Translations under genes and position numbers: made by a program
In this document: one piece after another, positions 34,412 through 43,194 of the stretch
Position numbering within the stretch: position 1 is the stretch's first letter
Layout: each line of letters starts with the position of its first letter
The notes under the pieces: model-generated
The model's input: only the letters and a program-made list of their open reading frames with translations
The model's database searches: none
What the model was told of the DNA's origin: nothing
Origin: Embleya sp040605455
Lineage (GTDB): Bacteria > Actinomycetota > Actinomycetes > Streptomycetales > Streptomycetaceae
Direction of reading: 5' to 3'
Assembly (NCBI RefSeq): GCF_040605455.1
Contig: NZ_JBEXCV010000067.1
Location: 1-43,300 of the forward strand
DNA length: 43,300 nt

Positions 34412-37400
34412 GCCTCGATCGGATTGCCCAGCCAACCGGTGTCCTCCGGGACCGTCTCGCCGCGCATCACCAGCGAGGCGGGACCCAGCGTGCTGCGCGC
34501 CCCGATCGTGCTGCCCGGCAGCACGATCCCGCGCGGGCCCAGGGTGGCGCCCTCGCGAAGGATCACAGTATCCATCCGCATGATCCGGTCGTGGAAGAGA
34601 TGCGTCTGGAGCACACAGCCGTGCCCCACGCTCACCGCGTCCTCCAGGGTGACCAAATCCGCCTCCGGCAGCCAGTAGCTCTCGCACCACACGCCGCGGC
34701 CGATGGAGGCCCCGAGCCCGCGCAGCCACACGTTCATCACCGACGTACCGGGCACCCGGCCGATCAGCCACGGCACGGCCAGCACCTCGACGAAGGTGTC
34801 GGCGAGCTCGTTGCGCCACACGAAGCCGCTCCACAGCGGGTGCTCGACCGGCTTGAACCGGCCGACCAGGAGCCACTTGGCCGCGATCGACACGACGCAC
34901 GCGAGCACACCGCAGCCGAGCAGGACCGGGCCGGACAGCAGCGCGGCCAGGATCAGCGAGTGGGTGCCCAGCCAGGCCAGCGCGGCCAGGGTGAGTACGG
35001 CCAGCGCGGCGGAGCACAACACCGGCACCGCGCGACACAGCTCGACCAGGCCGCGGGCCCAGCGCAACCGGGCGGGCGGGTCGTAGGTCAGACCCTGGTC
35101 CGCGACATCCGCCGAACGCGGCAGTCGCATCGGCGGCATGCCCAGGTACGAGCCGCCCTTCTTGGTCTTCTTCGGCGTCGCGGACAACACGCCGACCAGG
35201 CCGCGGGCGGGCACCGAGCGGCCCGGCGCGGTCATCCCCGAGTTGCCCAGGAAGGCCCGCTCGCCGATCCGCGCCTCACCGATCCGGATCCGGCCGCCGC
35301 CGAGTTCGTAGGAGGCGATCAGCGTGTCGTCGGCCAGGAACGCGCCGTCGCCGACCGTGGTCAGGCTGGGCAGCGCCAGCACGGTGGATGCCTCGACGCC
35401 CTTGCCCACCTTCATCCCCAACGCCCGCAGCCACACCGGCGTGAACAGGCTCGCGTACAGCGGGAACAGCTTGTCCCGGGCCAGGTCCATCAGCTGGGTG
35501 ACGGTCCACGCCTGCCAGCCGATCCGGCCGTGCAGGGGGTGGTAGCCGGGCCGCAGACCCAGGCTGAGCAGGCGGACCAGGAGCACGATCGACAGCGCGT
35601 AGACGAGCGCGAACGCGGCCACCGCCGGCACCAGGGCGAGCAGGGCGCCGGTGAGCGCCGCGCCCAATCCCTCGCCCGGCCGCACGAACGCGCCGAGGAT
35701 CGGCAGCACGGGCAGCACGGCCAGGACCGGCAGCAGGGTCGGCGCCAGCCCGCTCACGCCGTACAGAACCGCCCAGCGCGCCTTGCGCGGCGGACGCTCG
35801 CCGAATCGGCCCCGGTCGACCTTGCCGAGTCGAACCGCCGGCACCCCGCCCCAGCGGCGGCTCGGCGGCACGTTGCCGGTGACCGCGGAACCGGCCGCCA
35901 CCTCGGCGGAGCGGCCGATTCGGGCACCGGGGAAGAGCGTGCTGCGGGTGCCCACGATCGCGCCCGCGCCGACCTTTATCGCGCCGATCTCCAGCCGGTC
36001 GCCGTCCAGCCAGTGGCCGGACAGGTCCACCTCGGCCTCCACCGCGCAGCCTCGGCCGAGCTTGAGCAGGCCGGTGACCGGCGGCAGGGTGTGCAGGTCG
36101 ACGTCCTGGCCGACCTTGGCACCGAGCGCGCGGGCATAGCGCAACAACCAGGCCCCGGAGAGCGCGGTCGCGCCACTGGCGTCGGCCAATTGTTCGGCCG
36201 CCCACAGCCGGATGTGCACGCCGCCGCCGCGCGGATAGGTGCCCGGGCGCACCCCGCGCAGCAGCAACCGGGCGCCGCCTGCGGCGATCGCCACTCGGGC
36301 GGGCGGGCTGAACAGTGCCGCCCAGCCGGCCGCGACCCACCACCACGACGTGGTCGGTGCCCAGGGGTAGTCGCCGAACCAGGCGGCGACGTTGCCCAGC
36401 GCGAGCAGGCCGACCATCCAGCGCAGCCCGATCAGGGTGAACAGCGGAATCAGCAGGAGCAGCTGGGCGACGCGGGCCCGGGTAGGCGTCGGCGCCACCT
36501 TGCGCACCGCGCCCGCGTCCTGGGCCGAGCGCTCCAGGCGGCGGGCCAATTTGCGCAGCGTGGGCTGCTGGTAGATATCCGCGACGGCGGCAGCCGGGTA
36601 GCGCTCGCGCAGCAGCGTGGTCAGTCGGGCGGCGGCCAGGCTGTTGCCGCCGATCGCGAAGAAGTCGTCCCGCGCGGTCTCCGGGGCGATGCCGAGCACG
36701 TCGGTCCACTGCTCGGCGAGCCATGCCTCGGTGCCGTAGAGCTGCTCGGTGGGACCGGCCTCCTCCGCGTCCGCGAGCGGCCACGGCAGCGCGTCCCGGT
36801 CGACCTTGCCGGAGGTACGGGTGGGCAGGTCGGCCACCGGGGCGAGCCGGGGCACCAGCGCCGCGGGCAGCTCGGACCGCATCCGGCGGACCGCCTCCTC
36901 GCGGTCCCAGCCCTCGCCGGTCACCAGGTAGCCGACCAGGAGCTGGTTGCCGCCCTTGACGGTACGAACGGCGGCGGCCGCGCCCACCACGCCGGGCAGG
37001 GCCTGCAGGGCCGCGTCGATCTCGCCGAGTTCGATCCGCCGGCCGCCGAGCTTGATCTGCTCGTCGCCGCGGCCGACGAAGACCAGGCCCTCGGCGTCGG
37101 CGCGCACCACGTCGCCGCTGCGGTACGCGCGGTCCCAGCCCATCGACTCCAGCGGTGCGTACTTCTCCGCGTCCTTGGCCGGGTCCAGGTAGCGGGCCAG
37201 GCCGACGCCGCCGATCACCAGCTCGCCGGTCTCCCCCATCGCCACGGGCCGACCACCGGCGTCGATTACGGCCAGTTCCCAGCCGTCCAGGGGCAGCCCG
37301 ATCCGGACCGGGCTCTCGCCGGTGAGCAGCGATCCACAGGCGACCACGGTCGCCTCGGTCGGGCCGTACGTGTTCCACACCTCGCGGCCATCGGCGACCA

Positions 37401-38286
37401 CGCGCTCCACCAGCTCGGGCGGGCATGCCTCGCCGCCGAAGATCAGCAGCCGTACGTCCAGCAGCGCCTCGGTCGGCCACAGCGCGGCGAGCGTGGGCAC
37501 CGTGGAGACCACGGTGATCTCCTGCTCGGCCAGCCACGGCCCCAGGTCGGCGCCGGAGCGCACCCGCGAGCGCGGCACGGTGACCAGGCACGCGCCGTAC
37601 CGCCAGGCCAGCCACATCTCCTCGCAGGACGCGTCGAAGGCGACCGACAGGCCCGCCATCACCCGGTCGCCGGGGCCGATCGGCTCCTCTTGGAGGAACA
37701 GGCCGGCCTCGGCGTCCACGAAGGCCGCCGCGTTGCGGTGGGTGACCGCGACGCCCTTGGGCTTGCCGGTGGAGCCGGAGGTGAAGATGATCCAGGCGTC
37801 GTCACCGGGGCTGGGACGGGCGGGCGCCACGGACGCGCCGGCGTCCCGGATGACCCGCAGCTCGCGCTCGGCACCGAGCACGGCGCATACCCCGGCCTCG
37901 CCGAACACCAGGTCGGCCCGCTCGTCCGGGTCCTCGGCATCCACCGGGACGTAGGCGGCGCCGGCGGCCAGCACGGCGAGGATGGCGATGTACAGGTCGT
38001 TGCTGCCGGACGGCACCCGGATGCCGACCCGGTCCCCGACGCCGACCCCGGCGTCGGCGAGCCGGCGGCGCAGCGCCTCCACCTCGGCGGCCAGGGCGCG
38101 GTACGTCAGCGTCCGCCGGCCGTCGTCGAGGGCCGGCTCGTTCGGGTGGGCCCGGACGGTGGCGTCCAGGATGTCCACGAGGGTGCGCGGCGCGGGGGCG
38201 GGGCGCCCGGTGTAGCCGGCCGGGGTCGGCGTCGGTGCGGTGCCGGACGGATCGTCCGAGGCGCGTACTGGTAGCGCGATGGCCAT
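34399..38286 (-). CDS. Pls/PosA-type NRPS: A-PCP-six TM-three hexapeptide domains (poly-amino-acid synthetase-like)
   Basis: A 1295-residue membrane NRPS, close to the ~1300 residues of poly-epsilon-L-lysine synthetase.
- Residues ~30-510: adenylation domain with TSGSTGKPKG (169-178), NTYGPTEATV, YRSGD, GRGDEQIKLGGRRIE and the catalytic Lys in RTSGKVDRD.
- Carrier domain: GGNSL with Ser549.
- ~600-1295: three pairs of membrane helices, each followed by a soluble left-handed beta-helix (hexapeptide) domain, the layout of the Pls terminal region. There is no condensation or thioesterase domain.
Reading the ten specificity positions against PheA gives D-A-E-S-I-G-T-V-V-K, which is lysine-like in my memory of the code. 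A family member that links lysine or a related basic amino acid by isopeptide bonds is the best guess. The M1 gene is coupled downstream, and three palindromes lie upstream. Confidence 0.88.
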   Translation of the reverse strand: MAIALPVRASDDPSGTAPTPTPAGYTGRPAPAPRTLVDILDATVRAHPNEPALDDGRRTLTYRALAAEVEALRRRLADAGVGVGDRVGIRVPSGSNDLYIAILAVLAAGAAYVPVDAEDPDERADLVFGEAGVCAVLGAERELRVIRDAGASVAPARPSPGDDAWIIFTSGSTGKPKGVAVTHRNAAAFVDAEAGLFLQEEPIGPGDRVMAGLSVAFDASCEEMWLAWRYGACLVTVPRSRVRSGADLGPWLAEQEITVVSTVPTLAALWPTEALLDVRLLIFGGEACPPELVERVVADGREVWNTYGPTEATVVACGSLLTGESPVRIGLPLDGWELAVIDAGGRPVAMGETGELVIGGVGLARYLDPAKDAEKYAPLESMGWDRAYRSGDVVRADAEGLVFVGRGDEQIKLGGRRIELGEIDAALQALPGVVGAAAAVRTVKGGNQLLVGYLVTGEGWDREEAVRRMRSELPAALVPRLAPVADLPTRTSGKVDRDALPWPLADAEEAGPTEQLYGTEAWLAEQWTDVLGIAPETARDDFFAIGGNSLAAARLTTLLRERYPAAAVADIYQQPTLRKLARRLERSAQDAGAVRKVAPTPTRARVAQLLLLIPLFTLIGLRWMVGLLALGNVAAWFGDYPWAPTTSWWWVAAGWAALFSPPARVAIAAGGARLLLRGVRPGTYPRGGGVHIRLWAAEQLADASGATALSGAWLLRYARALGAKVGQDVDLHTLPPVTGLLKLGRGCAVEAEVDLSGHWLDGDRLEIGAIKVGAGAIVGTRSTLFPGARIGRSAEVAAGSAVTGNVPPSRRWGGVPAVRLGKVDRGRFGERPPRKARWAVLYGVSGLAPTLLPVLAVLPVLPILGAFVRPGEGLGAALTGALLALVPAVAAFALVYALSIVLLVRLLSLGLRPGYHPLHGRIGWQAWTVTQLMDLARDKLFPLYASLFTPVWLRALGMKVGKGVEASTVLALPSLTTVGDGAFLADDTLIASYELGGGRIRIGEARIGERAFLGNSGMTAPGRSVPARGLVGVLSATPKKTKKGGSYLGMPPMRLPRSADVADQGLTYDPPARLRWARGLVELCRAVPVLCSAALAVLTLAALAWLGTHSLILAALLSGPVLLGCGVLACVVSIAAKWLLVGRFKPVEHPLWSGFVWRNELADTFVEVLAVPWLIGRVPGTSVMNVWLRGLGASIGRGVWCESYWLPEADLVTLEDAVSVGHGCVLQTHLFHDRIMRMDTVILREGATLGPRGIVLPGSTIGARSTLGPASLVMRGETVPEDTGWLGNPIEAWRR

Positions 38287-38417
38287 GAGGTCCTCATCAT
38301 CCCTGGTCCCCGCTACGGCCCACTGGAAGGCTCCCGGGGAGGTGTCGCGTCCCCGGTCCCTGGCCGGCCGGGTCGCTTCTCGAGCGTGGCAACCCGACCG
38401 ACACTAGCTCTGTTCGC

Positions 38418-38446
38418 CGCATAACGACGACCCACGATGCGATCAA
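38418..38446 (-). promoter_or_regulatory. Candidate promoter of the Pls-like gene
   Basis: On the minus strand TTGATC (38446-38441) and TATGCG (38423-38418) are separated by exactly 17 bp, about 130 bp upstream of the start codon and just downstream of the three palindromes. The -35 fits well and the -10 only partly. Confidence 0.35.
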
Positions 38447-38466
38447 CTGCCTTTAGGACAAAGGGA

Positions 38467-38546
38467 TCTGACGCATCGTCAGATTTGATTTGACGACCCG
38501 TCAGATCCCACCACCCCCTGAAACCAAGTCTTTTGACGCTCCGTCA
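38467..38546. promoter_or_regulatory. Three tandem TGACG-N3-CGTCA palindromes
   Basis: Perfect inverted repeats TGACG-CAT-CGTCA (38469-38481, extended to TCTGACG...CGTCAGA over 38467-38483), TGACG-ACC-CGTCA (38491-38503) and TGACG-CTC-CGTCA (38534-38546). Their starts are 22 and 43 bp apart, near 2 and 4 helical turns, so all face the same side of the DNA. They lie upstream of the candidate -35 box of the Pls-like gene, a position fitting an activator or a cooperative repressor. No cognate regulator gene is visible beside them. Confidence 0.75.
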
Positions 38547-39157
38547 GCCCAGAACTCGACTTGGGCACCACCACTCACTCCTGTGACCCACACAACACCG
38601 TAGGCCCGCCCCGACCACCCCGCCCACCCGACTCCGCCGGACGGATGACGCCCCGACGGCCCTCCCGGGGTCGCGACCGATGCCGCCTCGGGTCGTGCCC
38701 GGGCCGGATTCCGCGCCGGGTCCGGTGCCGTTTTGCGGTCCGCCCGGAGCGGGGGGCGGGCGGGGTTTCGGCGGGGTGCGGGCGACCGGCGCCCGGGGGC
38801 GTGCCGCCGCCCGCCGGGAGGGGTACGGGTGTCGCGGGCGGCGGGCGTGGTGGTGCTACCTGCTGAGCTTGCATTCCCTGCCGGGCTCGGCCGTGAGACC
38901 GGTGGTGGGACCGGTGGCAAGACCGGTCACGGCCTCGGGGTCGGGGATGGGCCTGGTGCGGCGTGGCCACGGGGCCGGGAGCGGGCCCGGTGTCGGAGCG
39001 CGAGTATCACGGTGCCTCGCGTGACGCAAGACCGTGTAGTTCCACCATTGCGCGGTCCCGTCCGCGCAACCGGAACTTCGCATGGAAGCGTTGCCGGCCG
39101 ATCTGATCCCGTTTGGCGACCAACTTCTCGTTCGCGACGGGCCGACTCGGTTGTCGA
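38547..39157. other. ~600-bp intergenic region, no convincing gene
   Basis: Only Arg/Pro/Gly-rich open frames occur, none with codon structure or family resemblance that I trust. A short direct repeat of GACCGGT occurs three times near 38899-38930. A minus-strand frame ending near 39007 reads more like coding DNA (RQRFHAKFRLRGRDRAMVEL) but has no start of its own; it may be a remnant. Confidence 0.4.
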
Positions 39158-39583
39158 TCACTGGAGCTGGGCGCTGATGTTGAACATCCAGGTGATGCCG
39201 AACCGGTCGACGACCGAACCCGCCTCGTCACCCCAGACCTGCCTTTCCAGCGGCAGGGTGACGGTGCCGCCTTCGGATAGCTTCCGGAAGTACTCGCGCA
39301 GTTCGCTGTCGTCGTCGCCGCCCAGGAAGAGCGCGACGTTGTTCCCCGACCGATATGGCGGGTGGCCTGGCCTGTCGGCAGGAAAGTCCCATGCCATCAG
39401 CGTGTAGCCGGCAGGAGTATCGAGGCGAGAGTGCATGACCTTGTCGGCGTTGGGCGCGTCCGGTGAGCCGAAGTCCGCGATGGTTCCCAGCTCCAGCTCG
39501 CCGCCGAAGACTTGCCGGTAAAATTCCATTGCCTGCCGCGCGTTGCCGTTGAACGTGATGCACGAATTGACCTGAGATCCCAC
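39158..39583 (-). CDS. VOC-superfamily protein (PhnB/glyoxalase-like)
   Basis: A 141-residue protein starting at GTG (39583), with a GAGAGGG ribosome-binding site. The pattern is that of PhnB-like vicinal-oxygen-chelate proteins: CITFNGNARQAMEFYRQVFGG at the start, then HSRLDTPAGYTLMAWD, FLGGDD, and the C-terminal WGDEAGSVVDRFGITW of the last beta strands. Members may be small-molecule resistance proteins, isomerases or demethylases; no specific substrate can be assigned. A long perfect palindrome lies upstream, between it and an azoreductase remnant. Confidence 0.9.
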   Translation of the reverse strand: MGSQVNSCITFNGNARQAMEFYRQVFGGELELGTIADFGSPDAPNADKVMHSRLDTPAGYTLMAWDFPADRPGHPPYRSGNNVALFLGGDDDSELREYFRKLSEGGTVTLPLERQVWGDEAGSVVDRFGITWMFNISAQLQ

Positions 39584-39649
39584 CGGGAACCCTCTCTCGT
39601 CACGTGACCACTCGGGCTGCCCGGTGGTCGTCTGGTCAGGCTCTCAACG

Positions 39650-39674
39650 AATCACGACACCTCCTGTCGTGATT
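39650..39674. promoter_or_regulatory. Perfect 10-bp-arm palindrome upstream of the VOC gene
   Basis: AATCACGACA (39650-39659), a 5-bp centre, and TGTCGTGATT (39665-39674); outer arms CTCTCA (39641-39646) and TGAGAG (39685-39690) also pair. It lies 67-91 bp upstream of the VOC start, in the divergent gap with the azoreductase remnant. A MarR/TetR/HxlR-type operator is the favoured reading. Because TTTTT follows on the + strand, an intrinsic terminator is the alternative, but no + strand gene lies just upstream of it. Confidence 0.6.
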
Positions 39675-39872
39675 TTTGATGAGGTGAGAGCCGACGCGCA
39701 CACCGGTGGCGAACGGTGGAGTCTCGGCCGAGTCGACCCGGGGGGATCCGTGTTCGGGGTCGGCGGGAGGTTCCTCGTCTGCCGGGCCCAGTCCTCTGCG
39801 CGTGGTCATGGCCGCGCCGACGTAGATGTGACACAGAGTCTCGTATGTCCTGTCACGCAGGTGTTCGGTCAC

Positions 39873-39953
39873 ATGAAGTTCTTCCGACTCGACTCCAGCA
39901 TCCGGATCGAGGACTCGGTCAGTCGCACCCTCGCCGACCTCGCCGAGACGAAT
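39873..39953 (+). pseudogene. N-terminal remnant of an FMN-dependent azoreductase
   Basis: Starting from ATG 39873, about 27 residues (MKFFRLDSSIRIEDSVSR, then TLADLAETN) resemble the N-terminus of AzoR/NAD(P)H-quinone-reductase flavoproteins, where L-D-S-S-x-R-x-x-x-S-x-S-R binds FMN phosphate. After that the frame continues as Ala/Arg/Pro-rich sequence unlike the family, with no stop before the downstream lipoprotein gene. A full azoreductase is ~200 residues, so this is a truncated copy. It sits divergent to the VOC gene across the palindrome. Confidence 0.45.
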
Positions 39954-40181
39954 GGGCCCACGGGCGGAGCCTGGGTCGGCGGGGCCACCGCCGACCGCCG
40001 ACTCCGCCCGGCGTCGCTCGGCCTGCTCGCCGCGGTGCTGTGCCCCAGCACGCCGAAGGCGGCGAGGGACGCGGCGGCCAGGACTGTGTCAGTGCCGGTA
40101 CCGGCACCGGTGCGGCTGAGGGGATCCGGGCGGGATCGCCGTCGTCGGCGGGAGGCGCCTGTGGCGGGCAGGATCTCGGGC

Positions 40182-41069
40182 ATGTGGATACGGGTCGCGA
40201 GCGGCCGAGGAATCGGGGCGGGACGAATGTGCGCGGGGTTGCTCGCGATGGCGTTGCTCGGGGGGTGTGGTGGCGCGTCGGACGACGACGGGAGGGACCG
40301 GGAGGCGCGGCCGACCCCGACCGGGTCGCCGGGGAGCGCCGGCTTCGAGGTGAGCTACGAGCCACCCGCCGACGCGGACCGCGCCGAGGCCGGCTTCCTG
40401 CGGGATCGGAAGGCGTTGGAATCGGTCGCAGACGCACTCGACCGGTTCGTCCGGCTCACCCACCGGGTTCCGGTCGTCGCCCGCTCGTGCGGCGGCGAAG
40501 GGTCCGGCTACGACCCGAACTCCCGTCGTGTGGAGATCTGTTACGACCAGGCCGCCGAGGAGCGCCGGCTCTTCGAACGCGCCGGACGTCACCCGGCGGA
40601 TGCCGAGGTTGCCGCGGTCATGGTGGAAACCCTCTACCACGAGGCCGGCCACGTCCTGATCGACGAACTGGCCCTGCAACTCGCGGACCGCGCCGAGGAA
40701 GACGCCGCGGACCGCTTCGCCGCCCTGCTGATGCTCCGTCAGGGTCCGGAGGGCGAGCGTCAGTTACTCGCCGCAGTCGAGGAGTACGAACTGTCCGCGG
40801 CCGACGGGGACACCGATGGCGATAGGGGTACCGGAAGCGAGAGCGGCGACGGCGGCGGGAGCGGCGGCGCCAGGGACGAGCACGCCCCGGATCGGCTCCG
40901 CGCCGCGAACCACCTCTGTTACCTGTACGGTTCCGCTCCGGATCGCAACCCGGAAGCCGCGACCTCGCCACTGCTCACCCCGGCCCGCGCAGCCGGCTGC
41001 GCCACGGAGTGGACACACGTACGCGCCGCCTGGATGACGGACCTCGCCCCGCTGCTTCGGGAACGATAG
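40182..41069 (+). CDS. DUF4344-type lipoprotein metallopeptidase
   Basis: A 295-residue secreted lipoprotein if read from ATG 40182. The frame is open far upstream, but only this start gives a clean lipoprotein signal: a basic start, hydrophobic LLAMALLGG and the lipobox cysteine C29. The mature part has a putative zinc site YHEAGHVLIDEL (H153, E154, H157) followed by an EEDAADRFAALLML helix, the pattern of DUF4344 metallopeptidases. A Gly/Asp/Ser-rich insert (~210-235) interrupts the C-terminal half. It should act on the outer face of the membrane; the substrate is unknown. Leu195 is a TTA codon, so bldA dependence is possible. Confidence 0.75.
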   Translation: MWIRVASGRGIGAGRMCAGLLAMALLGGCGGASDDDGRDREARPTPTGSPGSAGFEVSYEPPADADRAEAGFLRDRKALESVADALDRFVRLTHRVPVVARSCGGEGSGYDPNSRRVEICYDQAAEERRLFERAGRHPADAEVAAVMVETLYHEAGHVLIDELALQLADRAEEDAADRFAALLMLRQGPEGERQLLAAVEEYELSAADGDTDGDRGTGSESGDGGGSGGARDEHAPDRLRAANHLCYLYGSAPDRNPEAATSPLLTPARAAGCATEWTHVRAAWMTDLAPLLRER

Positions 41070-41247
41070 AACCGCAACGCGCCGACGAGACACCACATAT
41101 CCGGCGCGCCAGGCCGACGACCTACGGCCGCCGCGAGCGGCCGATGACAGGCGCAGCATCACCCCCAGAGGGGGAACGACGCTGGTCGCGGCGTATCTTG
41201 CACGGGCGGTCGCCCCTCGCGGCCTGCATCGTCCAGCGGGAGTCGGG

Positions 41248-42339
41248 TTGTCTGTCCAAGCGCGGTCGCTCGTTGTCGTCGACGTCCCCGAAGGCGCCCG
41301 CACACGGGTGTTTCGGGCTCCCGGGGTACGGGTGCTCACCCTGCGCGAGGACACGTGTCTCGATGCCCGAATCGTCGACGAGGCGGCCCCGGAACGCGGT
41401 CCGCGAGTACGGTTCCCGGCGCCCTGGCCCGCGCTGCTGAGCGGCGAAGATTGTGTGAGCCCCGATCTGAGCTACGCGGTCTTCGTCGGCCCGCACTCGG
41501 TGCGCGCTGTCGCCGCCGACGGGACACCGCGCTGGGAACTGTTCCACCAGTGCCGCACCCGGATACCCCGGACCTTCGTCCCCGACGAAGAGACCCCTTG
41601 TCCCTGCGACCGGGACACCGATGTCGCGGAAACCGGCTCGGCCCACATCACCCCGGACGGCAAACTGGTCTGGGCACACGTCGCGACCCCCTTGGCCCAG
41701 GACCCACCGGAGACCCCGATCGGTGAGGCATGGCTCCTCCTGGACGCCGTCGACGCGAGCGTGATCCACCGCCTCGACCTGCCCGACCTCTTCGCGACGC
41801 AGTCGCACCACGTTCCCCACCCCGACGGACAACGCGTCGCCGTGTGCCTGGGAAGCGACCCCTACGACGTCACCGTGCTGTGGGGCTCATGGAACGGCCA
41901 CGAGGCAACCACACGCCGCGCCGAAACCGCACCCGGCCTCGTCCTGTGCGACATCTCGCCGGACGGCGACGAATACGTGACGCTCGACCTGTCCACGGAC
42001 AACCTCACCCGCCGGCGCGTGGCCGACGACAGCGAGCTCACCGAGATCGACTACACCCAACTCCTGCCCCACCCCGACGCGGACGACGCCGAGGAGCCAC
42101 CCGTCTGGGACCAGATGTGCGGCTACCTGAACGCGACAACCCTCCTCGCCTCCACCGCCGAACTCGACGACCAGTGGGGCCACCACCGGCACTGGACGAT
42201 CTCCACCACCGACCCGACCCCACGCGAGATCACCTACCCGATCCCCGTTTTCGGCGCCCCCATCCCCCTGGGCGACAACACGTGGCTCACCCGCATGGAG
42301 GAAGCCCCGCAGCAACTCCGGCTATGGACGGATTCCTGA
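41248..42339 (+). CDS. Beta-propeller-like protein of unknown function
   Basis: A 363-residue soluble acidic protein starting at TTG (41248), preceded by GGGAG. I do not recognise a named family. Repeated beta-rich phrases with the spacing of propeller blades are seen: SPDLSYAVFVGP, TPDGKLVWAHV, HPDGQRVAVCL and SPDGDEYVTLDL. A Cys-containing loop (ETPCPCDRD) lies near residue 118. No signal peptide or membrane segment is seen. Such proteins in actinomycetes are usually annotated as WD40-like hypothetical proteins. The 178-bp gap upstream contains no other gene. Confidence 0.7.
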   Translation: MSVQARSLVVVDVPEGARTRVFRAPGVRVLTLREDTCLDARIVDEAAPERGPRVRFPAPWPALLSGEDCVSPDLSYAVFVGPHSVRAVAADGTPRWELFHQCRTRIPRTFVPDEETPCPCDRDTDVAETGSAHITPDGKLVWAHVATPLAQDPPETPIGEAWLLLDAVDASVIHRLDLPDLFATQSHHVPHPDGQRVAVCLGSDPYDVTVLWGSWNGHEATTRRAETAPGLVLCDISPDGDEYVTLDLSTDNLTRRRVADDSELTEIDYTQLLPHPDADDAEEPPVWDQMCGYLNATTLLASTAELDDQWGHHRHWTISTTDPTPREITYPIPVFGAPIPLGDNTWLTRMEEAPQQLRLWTDS

Positions 42340-42411
42340 GCCCCACCACACGAAAGGTGCGGGCGCGCCGCAGCAGCCCCGGTTCGCGGCAACGGCCCGC
42401 GCGCCGCGTCG

Positions 42412-42546
42412 GTGCAAGCCCTGCTACCGCCCGGCCCTACCTCCGACACCATGCCGGACACCGTCAGGCGTATGGCGCAGGACGCCGCCGAGGAGTTCGG
42501 AGACGGCCTGGACGACCTCGTCACGCATCGGCTCTCACCGGGGTGA
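42412..42546 (+). CDS. Possible small ORF, 44 residues
   Basis: GTG 42412 to TGA 42544-42546 in the gap before the anti-sigma gene. The second half (VRRMAQDAAEEFGDGLDDLV) would form an amphipathic acidic helix. There is no clear ribosome-binding site and no family match known to me. It may be a small protein, the tail of a decayed gene, or chance. Confidence 0.2.
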   Translation: MQALLPPGPTSDTMPDTVRRMAQDAAEEFGDGLDDLVTHRLSPG

Positions 42547-42602
42547 TCGGCGCGCCGGAGGGTAGGCGCTCCCGGTAGGAGGGGACGGACGAAAGGGATT
42601 CC

Positions 42603-43025
42603 ATGGCCGACATGCGAGCGGTGGGGTGGGCGCAGGCCTTTCCCATCGGCGGCGGAGTCGAGGCCGGAAGGCGTTGGGCTCGGAAACATCTCGCAACCTT
42701 GGAATGGACCAAGGAAGCGACCGAGACCGTGGACGACGTCGTCCTGACGGTTTCGGAGTTGATCACCAACGCCCACGTACATGCCCACAGCACGGCGCAG
42801 GTGGTGCTGGCATGGGACAACCGGTGTCTGAATGTCTACGTCAGCGACAACGGCCCGGGTGTCCCCATGCCGCAGGCCACGGATACGACGACCCCGTCCG
42901 GTCGCGGATTGAGCATCGTCGACGCGGTCGCCGACGAGTTGCACATGCACCCGAGCAGGCACGGTAAGGCCGTCAGCGCCTGCTTCCACCCACCCGGCCG
43001 ACCCGATCCCCACGACACCCGCTGA
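42603..43025 (+). CDS. RsbW/SpoIIAB-like ATP-binding anti-sigma factor
   Basis: A 140-residue HATPase_c_2 protein starting at ATG (42603), with AAAGGG upstream. GHKL ATP-site motifs: the N box SELITNAHVHA (E52, N56), G1 box SDNGPGVP (D82-G87) and G2 box SGRGLSIVD (99-107). Streptomycetes encode many such stand-alone kinases, which sequester sigma factors or phosphorylate anti-anti-sigma partners. No sigma or STAS gene is seen next to it, though the window ends soon after. The domain is complete and the length is typical. Confidence 0.92.
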   Translation: MADMRAVGWAQAFPIGGGVEAGRRWARKHLATLEWTKEATETVDDVVLTVSELITNAHVHAHSTAQVVLAWDNRCLNVYVSDNGPGVPMPQATDTTTPSGRGLSIVDAVADELHMHPSRHGKAVSACFHPPGRPDPHDTR

Positions 43026-43194
43026 CGAGCAACGAGTACGGACACTCCCGGCGCACAAGGGAGTTCGCGGCCGCGCCGACCACGGCTCCGCTCAGTGCCC
43101 GCGGTTGCCGCCCGGAGATGCCTATTCCCTGCGGGATCAAGGCAGCCGCGGCAGTGATTCGATAACCGTCCACGAAAAAAATGCGAAACGGGCC

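Noticed and set aside
34273..38274. 1333-residue open frame on the plus strand opposite the NRPS gene
   Set aside because: Gln/Arg/His/Gly-rich with no motif; the NRPS on the minus strand has complete, ordered domains.
39007..39231. Minus-strand frame after the VOC gene
   Set aside because: It has some coding-like phrases, but its only start lies inside the VOC gene in another frame and no family is recognised. Kept only as a possible remnant.
39624..40181. Long N-terminal extension of the lipoprotein metallopeptidase
   Set aside because: It would put the lipoprotein signal in the middle of the protein. It is better explained by an azoreductase remnant and intergenic sequence that happen to share the frame.
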